This document shows positions 1 through 9,329 of a stretch of DNA of 64,000 bases, one piece after another. Both the position numbers and the translations under genes were made by a program. Every line of letters begins with the position of its first letter. Within the stretch, counting starts at the first letter, position 1. A model generated the notes under the pieces. That model ran no database searches. It had not been told where the DNA came from and saw only the letters and a program-made list of their open reading frames with translations. The DNA comes from Candidatus Krumholzibacteriia bacterium (lineage in GTDB: Bacteria > Krumholzibacteriota > Krumholzibacteriia > JAJRXK01): NCBI GenBank assembly GCA_035268685.1, contig DATFKK010000015.1, positions 1 to 64,000 on the forward strand. Reading direction: 5' to 3'.

Positions 1-1
1 C

Positions 2-577
2 TACGACTCGAGCGCCGGTCGGTGGGAGGTCCAGGGCTCGGCGGCCTCCGGCGACAGCCTGGCGTTCGAGTACTCCGCCACGGTCGCCTACTTCGACTCG
101 CTCGGCCGCCCCATGCCCACGATCGTCGACACCCTGACCGAGCGCGGGGCCCTGATCGAGTCCGTCGACCTGTTCTTCCGCACCGGCGACTTCGACAGCA
201 CCGCCTCCTACGAGGCGCGTCTGCGGATGCAGCTCGAGGCCGACGTGCACGTCGGCGGCACGGCCGTGGCTCCGGCCGACACCTTCTTCGTCACGGGCAC
301 GTCCTCGGTGTACCGTCGGGCACTGGCCCCCGACGACACCTCCGAGGTCGGGCTCGACGACGTGGGCATGGCCGGCGAGGTCGGCCCCGAGCGCAGCCGC
401 GAGACGCGCTGCTTCCGGGCCAACGAGTTCAACCTGTTCTGGGACCGGTGGCGCGCCGACGTGGCGATCACCAACGCCTCGGTCATCCGCTTCGACTGGC
501 TCGATCCCGACGAGACGATCGGCGACCGCGAGCGGATCCGTTTCACCCAGCAAGTGACCTTCAGGTGCGTGGAATGA
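2..577 (+). CDS. Unknown protein, 3' part only
   Basis: The frame is open from the left window edge to a TGA at 575-577, so only the last ~191 residues are visible and the true start lies outside. I do not recognise a family. The visible part is acidic, has alternating hydrophobic/polar stretches suggestive of beta structure and has one Cys pair (positions ~412 and ~568 in the DNA). That would fit a secreted or envelope protein, but no signal peptide can be seen because the N-terminus is missing. Its stop overlaps the next gene's ATG by four bases (ATGA), so the two are probably co-translated. Confidence 0.6.
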   Translation, partial: YDSSAGRWEVQGSAASGDSLAFEYSATVAYFDSLGRPMPTIVDTLTERGALIESVDLFFRTGDFDSTASYEARLRMQLEADVHVGGTAVAPADTFFVTGTSSVYRRALAPDDTSEVGLDDVGMAGEVGPERSRETRCFRANEFNLFWDRWRADVAITNASVIRFDWLDPDETIGDRERIRFTQQVTFRCVE

Positions 578-993
578 CGACTTCGATCGACATGCAATGG
601 GACGGCGGCCTGCGCTTCCGGGGAACGAACTCCTGGGGCAACACCATCGTCGCCGACGCCGCCCGCGAGGCGGGCGGGAACGAGAGCGGGATCAAGCCCA
701 CCGAGCTGCTGCTCTACGGGGTGGCCTCGTGCACGGGCGTCGACATCGTGCGGATCCTCGAGAAGCGGCGCCAGAAGCTGACCTCGCTGACCATCCGTGT
801 GGAGGCCGATCAGAACGAGGACTACCCGAAGCCCTTCCACACCGTCCGCGTGCACTACGTGGCGAAGGGCGAAGACCTCGATCCGAAGGCCCTGGCCAAG
901 GCGATCGAGCTGTCCGAGGGCAAGTACTGCGTGGTGAGCCAGACTCTGCAGGAGCCGGCGGAGATCACCACCAGCTACGAGATCGTCGACTGA
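574..993 (+). CDS. OsmC family peroxiredoxin-like protein
   Basis: This is a 139-residue OsmC/Ohr-fold protein. The first conserved thiol sits in 'YGVASCTGVDIVRIL' (~residue 52) and the second in 'EGKYCVVSQTL' (~residue 116), the usual spacing of the two reactive cysteines that reduce organic or fatty-acid hydroperoxides in the cytoplasm. Start is the ATG overlapping the upstream stop. Length matches the family. It is clearly different from the second OsmC protein at 5945-6370. The physiological substrate cannot be told from sequence. Confidence 0.85.
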   Translation: MTTSIDMQWDGGLRFRGTNSWGNTIVADAAREAGGNESGIKPTELLLYGVASCTGVDIVRILEKRRQKLTSLTIRVEADQNEDYPKPFHTVRVHYVAKGEDLDPKALAKAIELSEGKYCVVSQTLQEPAEITTSYEIVD

Positions 994-1105
994 CCGTTCA
1001 CGGTGCCTGCGGTCGGTCGCGCTCGCGGTCGACGATGCAGTACGAGCCGAAGGGCTCGTCGGTCTCGGCGCGCAGCCGGGGACGGGACGGCGGCCGAACC
1101 GCGCG

Positions 1106-1522
1106 TCAGCGGGCGCCGGCCTTCAGGAGGTCCGACGCGTAGGCCATGTCGCTACCCTGGATGTGATGGGTCAACCAGTCCCTCAGGAAGCTCATGACCT
1201 CGACACCCAGCACGAAGTCCCCGCGGTCGACCCGCTCCTTCAGCTCGGTGACCTTCTTCCGGAGGGCGTCGTGTTCCCGCGCGTGGCCCGCCGCGTCGCC
1301 GTACCCGAACCGCTCGAAGAGCTCCTCTTCGTAGCGGAAGTGCTGATCCGTGTAGGCGACCAGTTCCCGGAAGATCTGGCGCAGGGCCGAGTCGGTCTCT
1401 CCGGATTCCATGGCCGTGTTCAGCTCGTTGATCAGATCGACGATCTTCCGATGCTGTTGGTCGATGGAGGGAATGCCCACGCTCAGCGCTTCGGTCCACC
1501 CGATCAGGACGTTGGTCGTCAT
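1106..1522 (-). CDS. Bacteriohemerythrin
   Basis: A 138-residue single-domain hemerythrin that binds O2 (or senses it) at a di-iron centre. The iron ligands are visible in order: 'DQQH' near residue 23, 'HFRYEEE' near 61-67, 'HAREH' near 79-83 and 'HHIQGSD' near 118-124. N-terminal 'IGWTEALSVGIPSID' is typical of the family. No partner domain is fused. Start ATG follows an AGCCGGAGG ribosome binding site. It is transcribed away from the CHAD gene. Role is probably oxygen storage, delivery or scavenging in the cytoplasm. Confidence 0.9.
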   Translation of the reverse strand: MTTNVLIGWTEALSVGIPSIDQQHRKIVDLINELNTAMESGETDSALRQIFRELVAYTDQHFRYEEELFERFGYGDAAGHAREHDALRKKVTELKERVDRGDFVLGVEVMSFLRDWLTHHIQGSDMAYASDLLKAGAR

Positions 1523-1650
1523 CCTCCGGCTCCTCGTGGATTCGGCATTGATTGGCTCTCGAAGGCGAATTCATGCTGCTCTCGAGTCGAGCCGCGGCAC
1601 GAGATCGGTATCGGCCGACGCGCGGCGGGCTTGAGTCCGAGCGCGACGGT

Positions 1651-1678
1651 TTGGACGCCGGCGTTACCCGTGTAGAAT
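1651..1678 (+). promoter_or_regulatory. Candidate sigma-70-type promoter for CHAD-parA
   Basis: A -35-like TTGGAC (1651-1656) and a -10 TAGAAT (1673-1678) are separated by 16 bp. Predicted start of transcription is near 1685, just upstream of the GTG at 1717. This supports the GTG rather than codons further upstream as the CHAD protein start. Confidence 0.5.
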
Positions 1679-1716
1679 GGAATTCGACCACTGCACCCTG
1701 CCGGGAGCCGACGCGC

Positions 1717-3315
1717 GTGCCCAGCACCCGATTCCAGATCCCCTCGGCGTCGACCCTCGACGCCCACGAACGGACCCTCGTCCGGACCCTGGGCCTGTCT
1801 CCCGCCTCGGCCGACAGCGACGAAGACGAAGGAGTCCTGCTCGACAGTTTCGACGGCCGCCTGGTCCGCGACGGCGGTATCGCGGTCCGCCGCGACGCCC
1901 CGGACGGCGCCCGGCTGCAGTGGACCGACCTCGACCGTGCCGAGGACCGGGGGCTGCTCCGTGTCGCCCCCGCCGATACCATCGGGCCAGCCGACCTTCC
2001 CCGCGGTCCGGTCGCGGCACGCCTGGTCGGGATCCTCGACGTCCGATCCCTCGTCGCGCTGGCCCGTGTGCGCGAGCGACGGCGCCGGTGGGAGAAGCGG
2101 GACCGCCGCGGCAAGGTCGTGCTGCGTCTCCACGTCGTGGATTCGACCACCGTCATGGCCGAGGGATCGCAGACGTCGGCGTCGCTTCCGCCCCACCTCC
2201 ACCTGATCGGACTCAAGGGCTTCGACCGGGACTACGCCGCCGCGCGCACGCGGATCGACGCCCTGGAGGACACGCAGCCGGCCGCGACCCCGTGGGCCAT
2301 CGAGGTCCTCCGAGCGGCCGGACTGGAGCCCGGCCGCGATCCCGCGCGCGTCGAACTCCACCTGCGGGCCGGCACCCCGGTTCCCGACGCACTGCGCGAG
2401 ATCTTCGGCGCCTACCTCGGCGTGATCCGCGCGCACCGCGAGGGCACGCGGCGCGCCCTCGACCCCGAGTTCCTGCACGACTTCCGGGTGGCCGTCCGAC
2501 GCACCCGCGCCCTGCTCCGGGGGACGAAAGCCGCCCTGCCCCCGTCGCTGTACGAACGCTTCCGCGAGGAATTCCGGTGGTTGGCGCGGCAGACGAGTCG
2601 AGCCCGCGACCTCGACGTGTACCTGCTCGACTTCGACGACTTCACCGGACGACTGCCGCGCCCCGACCGCCCGGCCCTCGAACCCGTCCGCGTCTGGTTG
2701 CAACGCGAAACCGAACGCGAACACGAGCGCCTGGCCGACGTGCTCGCCGGCGAACGCGTCGACACGATTCTCGACGACTGGGCGGCGGCGATCCGCTCCG
2801 ACGCGTTCGGCGCCGGATCGTCGACGCGGGACCCCACGGCCGGCTCCCTCGCCGCCCGCGTCGTCGCGCGCGCCCACCGCCGGGTCCTGCGCGACGGCCG
2901 CACGATCACCGCCGACAGTCCCGACGAAGCCCTGCACGATCTCCGCAAGCGGGCCAAGGCCCTCCGCTACCTCGTCGACGGCTTCCGGGGCGCCTTCGAC
3001 CGCAAGACCGTGAAGAAGCAGATCCGACACCTGAAGGACCTGCAGGACAACCTGGGCCGACACCAGGACCGCGCGGTGCAGGTCGAGACATTGCGTCGCA
3101 TCGCGCACGAACTCGACGGGACGCCGCCGGCGACGTTCATGGCTCTCGGCTACCTCGTCGAGCAGCTCGATCGCGATCGCCACGCCCTGCGCGACGAGTT
3201 CGCCGCCCACTTCGAGGCCTACGACGCTCCGCAGCGTCGGCGGACCTTCGAGCGCATGCTCGACGCTGCTCGCCGCGCCGAGCCCGCCTCCCCGCGCGGC
3301 GAGGCCCGAGCATGA
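1717..3315 (+). CDS. CHAD domain protein with degenerate N-terminal half
   Basis: A 532-residue protein. The C-terminal half (~residues 225-520) is a CHAD domain, an alpha-helical domain that binds inorganic polyphosphate: 'HDFRVAVRRTRALL' near 254 and 'LHDLRKRAKALRYL' near 406 are its two repeat signatures, followed by 'LKDLQDNLGRHQD'. CHAD is often preceded by a CYTH triphosphate-tunnel domain; the N-terminal ~210 residues have a beta-rich pattern that could be a decayed one, but no EXEXK motif is seen. Start GTG 1717 is chosen because a promoter overlaps the region further upstream. The stop overlaps the parA-like ATG (ATGA). Confidence 0.8.
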   Translation: MPSTRFQIPSASTLDAHERTLVRTLGLSPASADSDEDEGVLLDSFDGRLVRDGGIAVRRDAPDGARLQWTDLDRAEDRGLLRVAPADTIGPADLPRGPVAARLVGILDVRSLVALARVRERRRRWEKRDRRGKVVLRLHVVDSTTVMAEGSQTSASLPPHLHLIGLKGFDRDYAAARTRIDALEDTQPAATPWAIEVLRAAGLEPGRDPARVELHLRAGTPVPDALREIFGAYLGVIRAHREGTRRALDPEFLHDFRVAVRRTRALLRGTKAALPPSLYERFREEFRWLARQTSRARDLDVYLLDFDDFTGRLPRPDRPALEPVRVWLQRETEREHERLADVLAGERVDTILDDWAAAIRSDAFGAGSSTRDPTAGSLAARVVARAHRRVLRDGRTITADSPDEALHDLRKRAKALRYLVDGFRGAFDRKTVKKQIRHLKDLQDNLGRHQDRAVQVETLRRIAHELDGTPPATFMALGYLVEQLDRDRHALRDEFAAHFEAYDAPQRRRTFERMLDAARRAEPASPRGEARA

Positions 3316-4127
3316 AGACCCTGGCCCTGTATTCCATCAAGGGAGGTGTGGGGAAGACCTCGGCAGCGGTGAACCTCGCCTGGATCGCGGCCGAACGCGG
3401 AGGCCGCGTCCTGCTCTGGGATCTCGACCCGCAGGCGGCCACCACCTGGTTCCTGCGCGTGCGGGCGCGCATCCCCGGCGGTGGCCGGCACCTCCTCCAC
3501 GGCGACGGCAACCTCCGCGAGCGTGTGCTCGCCTCCGACCATCCGCGCCTCGACCTGCTGCCGGCCGCACTGTCGTTGCGCAAGCTGGAGCGGCGGCTCG
3601 AACGGAAGGGGCCGGCCACCGATCGTATCGCCCGCCGGCTGGCCGGCGTCGCCGAGGACTACGACACGGTGATCCTCGACTGCCCGCCGGGCATTTCGCT
3701 CATGGCCGAGAACGTCTTCGAGGCGGCCAACGCCCTGGTCGTACCGGTGATCCCCTCGCCCCTGTCCGTCCGCACGCTCCACCAGTTGGTGCAGTTCCTC
3801 GTGCCGCGCCGATGGGACCACCGCACCGTGCTCCCGTTCTTCTCGATGGTCGATCGCCGGAAGAGCCTGCACCGGGACGTGGTCTCCCGCCTCTCGGCCG
3901 AGACGCCGGCGGTGCTCGCCGCCTCGATCCCCAACGCGACCGGGGTCGAGCGGATGGGGGTGCACCGGGCCCCACTGGTCGGCACCGCCCCCCGATCCGC
4001 CGCGGCGCGCGCCTACGAGGCTCTCCACGACCTCCTCGAGGACGCCCTCTACGGAACCGATCCCGTCGACCGCTCCGCACGCGCGCTCGAACACCGGCTC
4101 GACGTTGGCGGTCCGCGACGCATGTGA
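3312..4127 (+). CDS. ParA/MinD-family ATPase
   Basis: A 271-residue P-loop ATPase of the ParA/Soj type. It has the deviant Walker A 'KGGVGKT' (residues 10-16), switch I 'LLWDLDPQAATT' and Walker B 'VILDCPPG' (~120). Such proteins use ATP-dependent dimerisation on DNA or membranes to position cargo. No ParB lies next to it. Its partner is a CHAD protein with a 4-bp overlap, so a role in placing polyphosphate granules or a related structure is a reasonable inference rather than chromosome partitioning. This ParA-CHAD link is suggested only by gene order. Confidence 0.85.
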   Translation: MKTLALYSIKGGVGKTSAAVNLAWIAAERGGRVLLWDLDPQAATTWFLRVRARIPGGGRHLLHGDGNLRERVLASDHPRLDLLPAALSLRKLERRLERKGPATDRIARRLAGVAEDYDTVILDCPPGISLMAENVFEAANALVVPVIPSPLSVRTLHQLVQFLVPRRWDHRTVLPFFSMVDRRKSLHRDVVSRLSAETPAVLAASIPNATGVERMGVHRAPLVGTAPRSAAARAYEALHDLLEDALYGTDPVDRSARALEHRLDVGGPRRM

Positions 4128-4196
4128 CACCCTGGGCGCAACCCGGCCCTCCGCGGCTGCGTCCTCCTCGCACCGCCGTCCGCCCGAAGGACCTCC

Positions 4197-5948
4197 ATGG
4201 ATTCCGCTGCCGCGCCGACGACCGACCGCCGCGTTCCCGCCCACTTCCCCGGCGAACGCGGCTCGAGTGGCCCCGACGAGGGGGTCCGGTCCGGATTGCG
4301 AATCGCCGGCGCGATCGTCGCCGCCATCGCCGTCCTCGTGGCGATCGCGGAGTTCGCCGTCGGGCCGCGGCTGCTCCCCGCCGCAGCCACGGCTCCGCAC
4401 GCGGATCCCGGCGTCGCCCTCGTCGCACGCGGGTTGGTCGTCGCCGGAGTGATCCTGGGCCTGCTCGTCCACGTGGTGGCTCGCCACGGACGGATGACCA
4501 CGCGCCAGCTCGTCCACCTGGGCCTTTTCACGGAACTCCTCGGGGCGCTCCTGCTGGCCACCCACAGCCTGCTGGTGCACCGCACCGAGACGTCGGCGGG
4601 CCTGGATCCGACGGTCGACGGTCCCACCCTGGTGGGCCTGTGGGTCCTGCTGCTCCCCCTGGCGGTGCGACCTTCGTGGACCTGGGCCCTGGCCGTCGGC
4701 CTGGTGTCGGTGGCCCTCGAGCCGGGCCTGATCCTTCTGCAGTCGACCCTGGCGACCACCCTGGAGACCGACGTCGGAGCCACCGTGTGGGCCTTCCGCG
4801 CGAACTACCTGTGCGCGGCGCTGGCCGTACTACCGGCCCTGGCGCTCGAGCGATCCCGGCGTCGCGCCGACGAGGAGCGCCGCCGTGCCGAATACGCCGT
4901 CGAGGAGCGGATCGACGGCGCGGGCCCCGGTGAAGTGTGGCGCGCCACGCACCCGCGGCTGGTCCGGCCGGTGGCGGTGCGGATCGTCCGGCCGGCGAGG
5001 GGGGCGGCCTCGGAGCCTTCGCCCACGGTCCTCGACGACTTCGCGCGGGCGGCGGCCGAGGCCGCGCAGCTCGAGTCACCCCACACCGTCGCCACCCTCG
5101 ACCACGGACTCGCGGCCGACGGAACCTTCTACGTCGTCTCGGAGTGGCTCACGGGCCTGGACCTGCAGCGCCTGGTCGAGGACTTCGGGCCCCTCCCGGA
5201 GGAACGCGTCGGCTATCTGCTGGGCCAGGTGTGCCACGCCTTGCACGACGCCCACCTCCGCGGGCTCGCGCACGGCGACCTGAAGCCGGCGAACGTATTC
5301 ACCTGCGTGAAGGGCATCGAGGTCGACTTCGTGAAGGTCGGCGACTTCGGGCTCGACGCGCCGGTGATCCCCGAAGCCGACGGCGCTCGCGGAGTGGCAC
5401 GCGGGACGCCGGCCGTGCTGGCCCCCGAGCGGGTCTCGGGCGCGCCACCCGACGTGCGCAGCGACCTCTACGCACTCGGCTGCCTGGCCCACTGGCTGCT
5501 CTGCGCAGAACCGGTCTTCGCAGGTGGACCGGTCGAGGTCATGGCCCGGCAACTCGGCGACGAGCCGACGCCCATCCGGGAGCGGATCGAACGGACCCTC
5601 GACCCCGGTCTCGAGGCCGTGGTCACGGAGTGCCTGCGAAAGGATCCCGCCGCCCGGCCGGTGGACGCGCGCGAGGTCGGGCGACGGATCGCGGCCACGG
5701 GGCTCGCGGGTCGCTGGTCCGAATCGGAGTGTCGCGCCTGGTGGCACGACCATGCACCGGAGATGCTCGGCGAATCGGGCGGCCCGTCCGGGGACCCGGT
5801 CGAGGCCGGAGAACCTCCGGTGGGCACCACCCTGCGCACGGAGGACGAGTCCGCGGTTCCGGCTGCGCCCGAACCGTCGTTCTTCCGTCGAAGAGCCGCC
5901 CGACGACGTGACACGCCCGAGGGACCCGACCACACGTCCGAGGCCTAG
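4197..5948 (+). CDS. Membrane Hanks-type Ser/Thr kinase, catalytic Lys replaced
   Basis: A 583-residue protein with about six N-terminal membrane segments (~35-55, 75-95, 103-122, 143-157, 161-181, 201-217) followed by a short basic coiled linker and a kinase domain (~236-500). Kinase motifs seen: 'HGDLKPAN' (359-366, catalytic D361), 'DFG' (383-385), 'APE' (409-411), 'DLYALG'. The ATP-anchoring VAIK lysine is replaced by arginine (VAVR, R262) and the glycine loop 'GAGPGEVW' is degenerate. It may be weak, atypical or inactive. The topology (membrane part first, kinase last) differs from PknB, where sensor domains are C-terminal. The last bases overlap the convergent OsmC stop. Confidence 0.85.
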   Translation: MDSAAAPTTDRRVPAHFPGERGSSGPDEGVRSGLRIAGAIVAAIAVLVAIAEFAVGPRLLPAAATAPHADPGVALVARGLVVAGVILGLLVHVVARHGRMTTRQLVHLGLFTELLGALLLATHSLLVHRTETSAGLDPTVDGPTLVGLWVLLLPLAVRPSWTWALAVGLVSVALEPGLILLQSTLATTLETDVGATVWAFRANYLCAALAVLPALALERSRRRADEERRRAEYAVEERIDGAGPGEVWRATHPRLVRPVAVRIVRPARGAASEPSPTVLDDFARAAAEAAQLESPHTVATLDHGLAADGTFYVVSEWLTGLDLQRLVEDFGPLPEERVGYLLGQVCHALHDAHLRGLAHGDLKPANVFTCVKGIEVDFVKVGDFGLDAPVIPEADGARGVARGTPAVLAPERVSGAPPDVRSDLYALGCLAHWLLCAEPVFAGGPVEVMARQLGDEPTPIRERIERTLDPGLEAVVTECLRKDPAARPVDAREVGRRIAATGLAGRWSESECRAWWHDHAPEMLGESGGPSGDPVEAGEPPVGTTLRTEDESAVPAAPEPSFFRRRAARRRDTPEGPDHTSEA

Positions 5949-6370
5949 AACTCGTCGACGTCGAAGATCTCGATCGGCCCTTCGAGCGTGCGGTGCACCG
6001 GGCACCGGTTCGCGATCTCGTGCAGACGCGCCCGCTGCTCGTCGTCGAGATCCCCGGTGACCTCGACCTTGCGACGGAGCCGCGAGAGCTTGCCCTCGCC
6101 CGTCTCGCACTCCTCGCAGTCGTCGGCGTGGACACGATCGTGTTCGAGATCGACGCGCACGTCCTGCAGGTCCCAGCCCTTGCGCTCGGCGTACATGCGC
6201 AGCGTCATGGCGGTGCAGGTGCCCAGGGCGGCGAGCAGGAACTCGTAGGGCGTCATGCCCTGGTCGTCGCCGCCGACGTCCTTCGGCTCGTCACCGATCA
6301 CGGAGTGACCGCGCGACGTGGCCTCGTGCTGGTATTTCTCGACGTGAAGGATCTGCATGTGGGTACTCAT
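5945..6370 (-). CDS. OsmC family protein (YhfA/SACOL1771-like)
   Basis: A 141-residue OsmC-fold protein. Reactive cysteines are in '[21 protein letters not shown]' region (~52) and '[11 protein letters not shown]' (~123), a common signature of the YhfA-type branch that is thought to reduce hydroperoxides. The middle carries an acidic 'DDCEEC' loop. Start ATG overlaps the upstream FKBP stop by four bases, so the two are co-translated. It is distinct from the OsmC copy at 574-993. Confidence 0.88.
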   Translation of the reverse strand: MSTHMQILHVEKYQHEATSRGHSVIGDEPKDVGGDDQGMTPYEFLLAALGTCTAMTLRMYAERKGWDLQDVRVDLEHDRVHADDCEECETGEGKLSRLRRKVEVTGDLDDEQRARLHEIANRCPVHRTLEGPIEIFDVDEF

Positions 6371-7038
6371 GGCAACGACACCAACTCGACGTCGAAGACC
6401 AGGGTGGCGTCGGGCGGGATCACCGGCGGTGCGCCGGCGGAGCCGTACCCCAGTTCGGGAGGAATGATCAACTTGCGCTTGCCGCCCACGCGCATCGACT
6501 GCAGGCCCTCGGTCCAACCCGAGATCACCTGGTTCAGACCGAAGGTGATGGTCTCGCCGCGGTCGACCGAACTGTCGAACTTCGTTCCGTCGGTCAGCCA
6601 ACCGGTGTAGTGCACCTCGACCCGGGCACTCGGTCCCGCGGGCGATTCACCCGCGCCGGGCTCGAGATCGTAGTACATCAACCCGCTGTCGGTCTTCGTG
6701 GACTCGCCCTCGACGGGCGCGCCCGGGAAACGGTTCTTCTCTTCGCTGCTCACGATTCCTCCTGTCTCGAGATCCACCACCACGACGGCGTTCCGTCCAT
6801 CGGCGAGCGCGACCGTCACGATCGCCTGCATCGAGCCGGCCTCCATGGTGGCGGCATGGGCCCGGCCACCGGCGTGTTCCTCGGCCACCTCGACCGCCCG
6901 CGCCAGACCGACGCTCTCCTCGAGCGCCGCGTGGAGACGGGCCGGGTCGGGGGGAACCGTACGCAGGTCGGTCGCGAAGGCCGACGGAGCGACCACAAGG
7001 GCCGCGAACGCCAACCGGAGCGTGCCTCGACGGATCAA
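6367..7038 (-). CDS. Secreted FKBP-type peptidyl-prolyl isomerase
   Basis: A 223-residue periplasmic prolyl isomerase. A signal peptide '[16 protein letters not shown]' opens the protein, then a ~70-residue PepSY-like segment, then an FKBP domain (~110-223) with '[18 protein letters not shown]', '[20 protein letters not shown]' and 'LGYGSAG'. It accelerates cis-trans isomerisation of prolyl bonds and probably helps envelope proteins fold. The start is taken as TTG 7038 because it overlaps the upstream lipoprotein stop (TTGA) and opens directly into a good signal sequence; no ATG fits. Confidence 0.85.
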   Translation of the reverse strand: MIRRGTLRLAFAALVVAPSAFATDLRTVPPDPARLHAALEESVGLARAVEVAEEHAGGRAHAATMEAGSMQAIVTVALADGRNAVVVVDLETGGIVSSEEKNRFPGAPVEGESTKTDSGLMYYDLEPGAGESPAGPSARVEVHYTGWLTDGTKFDSSVDRGETITFGLNQVISGWTEGLQSMRVGGKRKLIIPPELGYGSAGAPPVIPPDATLVFDVELVSLP

Positions 7039-8369
7039 CGATTTCCCGGCGGACGTGGCACCGGTGGGAGCGAATCGACGAGTACGGTACGAGCCGTGCC
7101 GACCCGGAAGGTCGGATCGAAGTCGTTGCGGAATCCGGCGAAGATCGTCTTCTCGCCCAGCCCTTCGCTCAGCGTGAACGCAACGGTGTCCGAATAGGCC
7201 CGCCAGTCCGCGCCGGCGAAGTCGGGCGACTCGCTCAACAGCATCTCGCCCGCCTCGGTGACGAGGGCCGCGACGGTGACCGTACGCCGGGTGGTCACCC
7301 CCGCGCTGTCCACCACGCTCACGTTGGGAGTGCCCACCGGTCCCGCGCGCAGGAACTGCACGATCGACACGGTCGAGAATCCGAGCTCGCTCTCGGCCAG
7401 CAACTCGAAGGTCCACTGCTCGGCCTCTTCGTCGAAACCGAACTCCAGGGGAAGACGGAAGGGAACGTAGGGATCGTCGGGCTCGGCCACGACGATCCGG
7501 TCGGTGCCGGTGGTGTCCGCCGGATCGCCCACCTGCACCACGACGTCGACCACACCGGGACCGGTCGCCACGTAGGTGACGGTATCGTCCACGGCGACGG
7601 ATCCCTGCCGCTCCAGCGAGGGAAAGACACCGGAAACGGGCTGGAACTGCGGTTCGAAGCGGGGACGCAGAGTGACCCCGGCGACCGGACCGATCCCGGT
7701 GGAACTGCGACCCCGGTACCTGACCCGCAAGGTGTCCGCCGCGTCGTCGAAGGGAGGAATCGGAACATCGACCTCGGTACGCACCCCGGGCGTGATGTCG
7801 AAGGTCGCCGGATCGTCGAACGACCCGTCGAAGGAGAACTCGACCTGGGTCGACACCCCACTCCGCACGAGGAAGGGAACGTCGAGACTGCGCGCCTGCG
7901 GCGTGCCGGACGCGGTTCGCACCACGAGAGGTGCGTCGACCGCGACGACGTCGCTCGGCACCACCACCACACCCTCGGGGCGCACGCGGTAGTAGTTGAT
8001 CCGCTCGGGATCGAAGTCGAAGTGCGTGGCTCGGATGGGTTCGCCCGGCAGGGGTTCGGCGTAGCGCAGTCCGGTGGCGGGCGTGTCGACGTCGTCGGGA
8101 TCGCCGACCGAGTGCAACAACGTGTAGCTGGTTAGAGCCGTGTCGGTGCCGGTCTCGAAGCTGGTCTGGTCGGGCAGGACGTTGCGCCACGTGACGACGA
8201 CCGAGTCGCCCGCGACCGAAGCTGCGATCTGCCAGCCCGAACCGACGTCGGGGCTGTCCGGATCGAAGGGGTTGCTGTTGTCGGGCGCATCGACGTCGCG
8301 CGAGCAGGCCGCGAGGCCGGCCAGCAACGCGAGGACCACCACGGCACGCTTGAGGATCAGAACGTCCAT
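7035..8369 (-). CDS. Lipoprotein with fibronectin-like repeats
   Basis: A 444-residue lipoprotein: basic start, hydrophobic core and lipobox 'LAAC' (Cys 22). The acidic 'NPFDPDSPD' after the lipobox is a common linker in this type of bacteria. The rest is beta-rich, with the opening ~100 residues resembling a fibronectin type III domain ('[11 protein letters not shown]...SYTLLHS') and further Ig-like stretches. No enzyme motif was found. Start is the ATG inside the upstream gene's end (overlap 13 bp); a GTG two codons earlier is an alternative. Likely an outer-membrane-anchored surface or adhesion protein. Confidence 0.75.
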   Translation of the reverse strand: MDVLILKRAVVVLALLAGLAACSRDVDAPDNSNPFDPDSPDVGSGWQIAASVAGDSVVVTWRNVLPDQTSFETGTDTALTSYTLLHSVGDPDDVDTPATGLRYAEPLPGEPIRATHFDFDPERINYYRVRPEGVVVVPSDVVAVDAPLVVRTASGTPQARSLDVPFLVRSGVSTQVEFSFDGSFDDPATFDITPGVRTEVDVPIPPFDDAADTLRVRYRGRSSTGIGPVAGVTLRPRFEPQFQPVSGVFPSLERQGSVAVDDTVTYVATGPGVVDVVVQVGDPADTTGTDRIVVAEPDDPYVPFRLPLEFGFDEEAEQWTFELLAESELGFSTVSIVQFLRAGPVGTPNVSVVDSAGVTTRRTVTVAALVTEAGEMLLSESPDFAGADWRAYSDTVAFTLSEGLGEKTIFAGFRNDFDPTFRVGTARTVLVDSLPPVPRPPGNR

Positions 8370-9118
8370 CGCCACCCCATCTCCACTCCGAGACCACGTG
8401 TCGGCGTCGAGGCCGACGAGAAGGCGGGGCTGTCCACGGTGGGACCCGCGAAGAAGCTCCCGTGGGCGCGCCAGGCGTCGAAGACGCTGTACGCACCGAT
8501 CGCGATGATCGCCACCGTCGCGTAGGTGCGCAGATCGTTCTTCGACTCGACGTCGTCGAAGGTCTCGTCCATCGATTCGCGCGCACGTCGGACCTCGGCC
8601 GAGGTGATCGCGTCCTCGTACGCGGTGACCGCCTCGAGGTAGTCGTCACGCGCGTCCTGGTACTGCGCTTCGGCCCCGGCGAGCGACAACCAAGCCCCCG
8701 CCTGGAGCGCCATCATGGTCCACCCCGACACGGGGCGACGCTGGTAGAGCTGACCCAGACCGGCGAGAACGGACGACGAGCCCATGGCCTGCCATCGGCT
8801 GAGTCGGACCAGGTCGAGGTCGATGGTGATCCGGTCCTCGGGCCCGTCCACCTGGACGGGCTCACGATGGACGGCGTAGCCCGGTGCGCGCACGGCCAGC
8901 ATGCGCAGTCCGGTGGCGATCTCGATGGGTTCGTCCAGTGGCAGTTCGCCGCGGACCTCGCCGTCGATCAGGACCTCCGCGCCGGCGGGGCCCCGCAGAT
9001 CGAGCCGCGCGGCGTCGGCCGACACCACGGACACCGTGATCAAGAGGATCGTGAGGAGCGCGGCCGTGCGGAACGGCGACCCGGACCGGGCCGGCACGTC
9101 GGGACTCGGTGGTTGCAT
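8357..9118 (-). CDS. PEGA-domain membrane protein (DUF5683-like C-terminus)
   Basis: A 253-residue protein. A signal/anchor segment (~20-36) is followed by a PEGA-like domain with '[19 protein letters not shown]' and '[13 protein letters not shown]', typical of surface-layer associated beta modules. The C-terminal part has hydrophobic helices ('[16 protein letters not shown]', '[19 protein letters not shown]'), a pattern of the DUF5683 family. Start ATG has an AGGAG site upstream. It overlaps the downstream lipoprotein, forming a four-gene minus-strand operon PEGA - lipoprotein - FKBP - OsmC. Confidence 0.7.
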   Translation of the reverse strand: MQPPSPDVPARSGSPFRTAALLTILLITVSVVSADAARLDLRGPAGAEVLIDGEVRGELPLDEPIEIATGLRMLAVRAPGYAVHREPVQVDGPEDRITIDLDLVRLSRWQAMGSSSVLAGLGQLYQRRPVSGWTMMALQAGAWLSLAGAEAQYQDARDDYLEAVTAYEDAITSAEVRRARESMDETFDDVESKNDLRTYATVAIIAIGAYSVFDAWRAHGSFFAGPTVDSPAFSSASTPTRGLGVEMGWRWTF

Positions 9119-9206
9119 CAAGAGTGGGGACTCCTGCCGGGTTCGTGAGGACGGCCGGGATTCGGCAGCGACATCCGTCGCAGTATAGGGGAGCACGGGC
9201 GGGGCC

Positions 9207-9320
9207 TCAATCGGCGGACCCTTCCGTACCCCCGATCACGGGGTCGAGCGCGGCGCGGCCGCCGGTCGTGAACACGATCCGCGCGGGAAGCCGCGGTCGG
9301 AAATCGGAAGGAAGCAGCAT
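9207..9320 (-). CDS. Possible 37-residue small protein
   Basis: An ATG-TGA frame of 37 codons lies 9 bp after the arginine deiminase stop on the same strand. The peptide 'MLLPSDFRPRLPARIVFTTG' continues with a Gly/Asp-rich end and has a protein-like composition, but no clear ribosome binding site. It could instead be a chance frame in the gap between genes. Family unknown. Confidence 0.25.
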   Translation of the reverse strand: MLLPSDFRPRLPARIVFTTGGRAALDPVIGGTEGSAD

Positions 9321-9329
9321 CGAACCCGT

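Noticed and set aside
1519-3210. 563-codon minus frame opposite the CHAD gene
   Set aside because: Shadow frame; the plus frame has the CHAD repeats and promoter.
5742-5757. TGGCACG followed by TGCA in the kinase gene as a sigma-54 promoter
   Set aside because: Spacing is one base short and it lies inside coding sequence.
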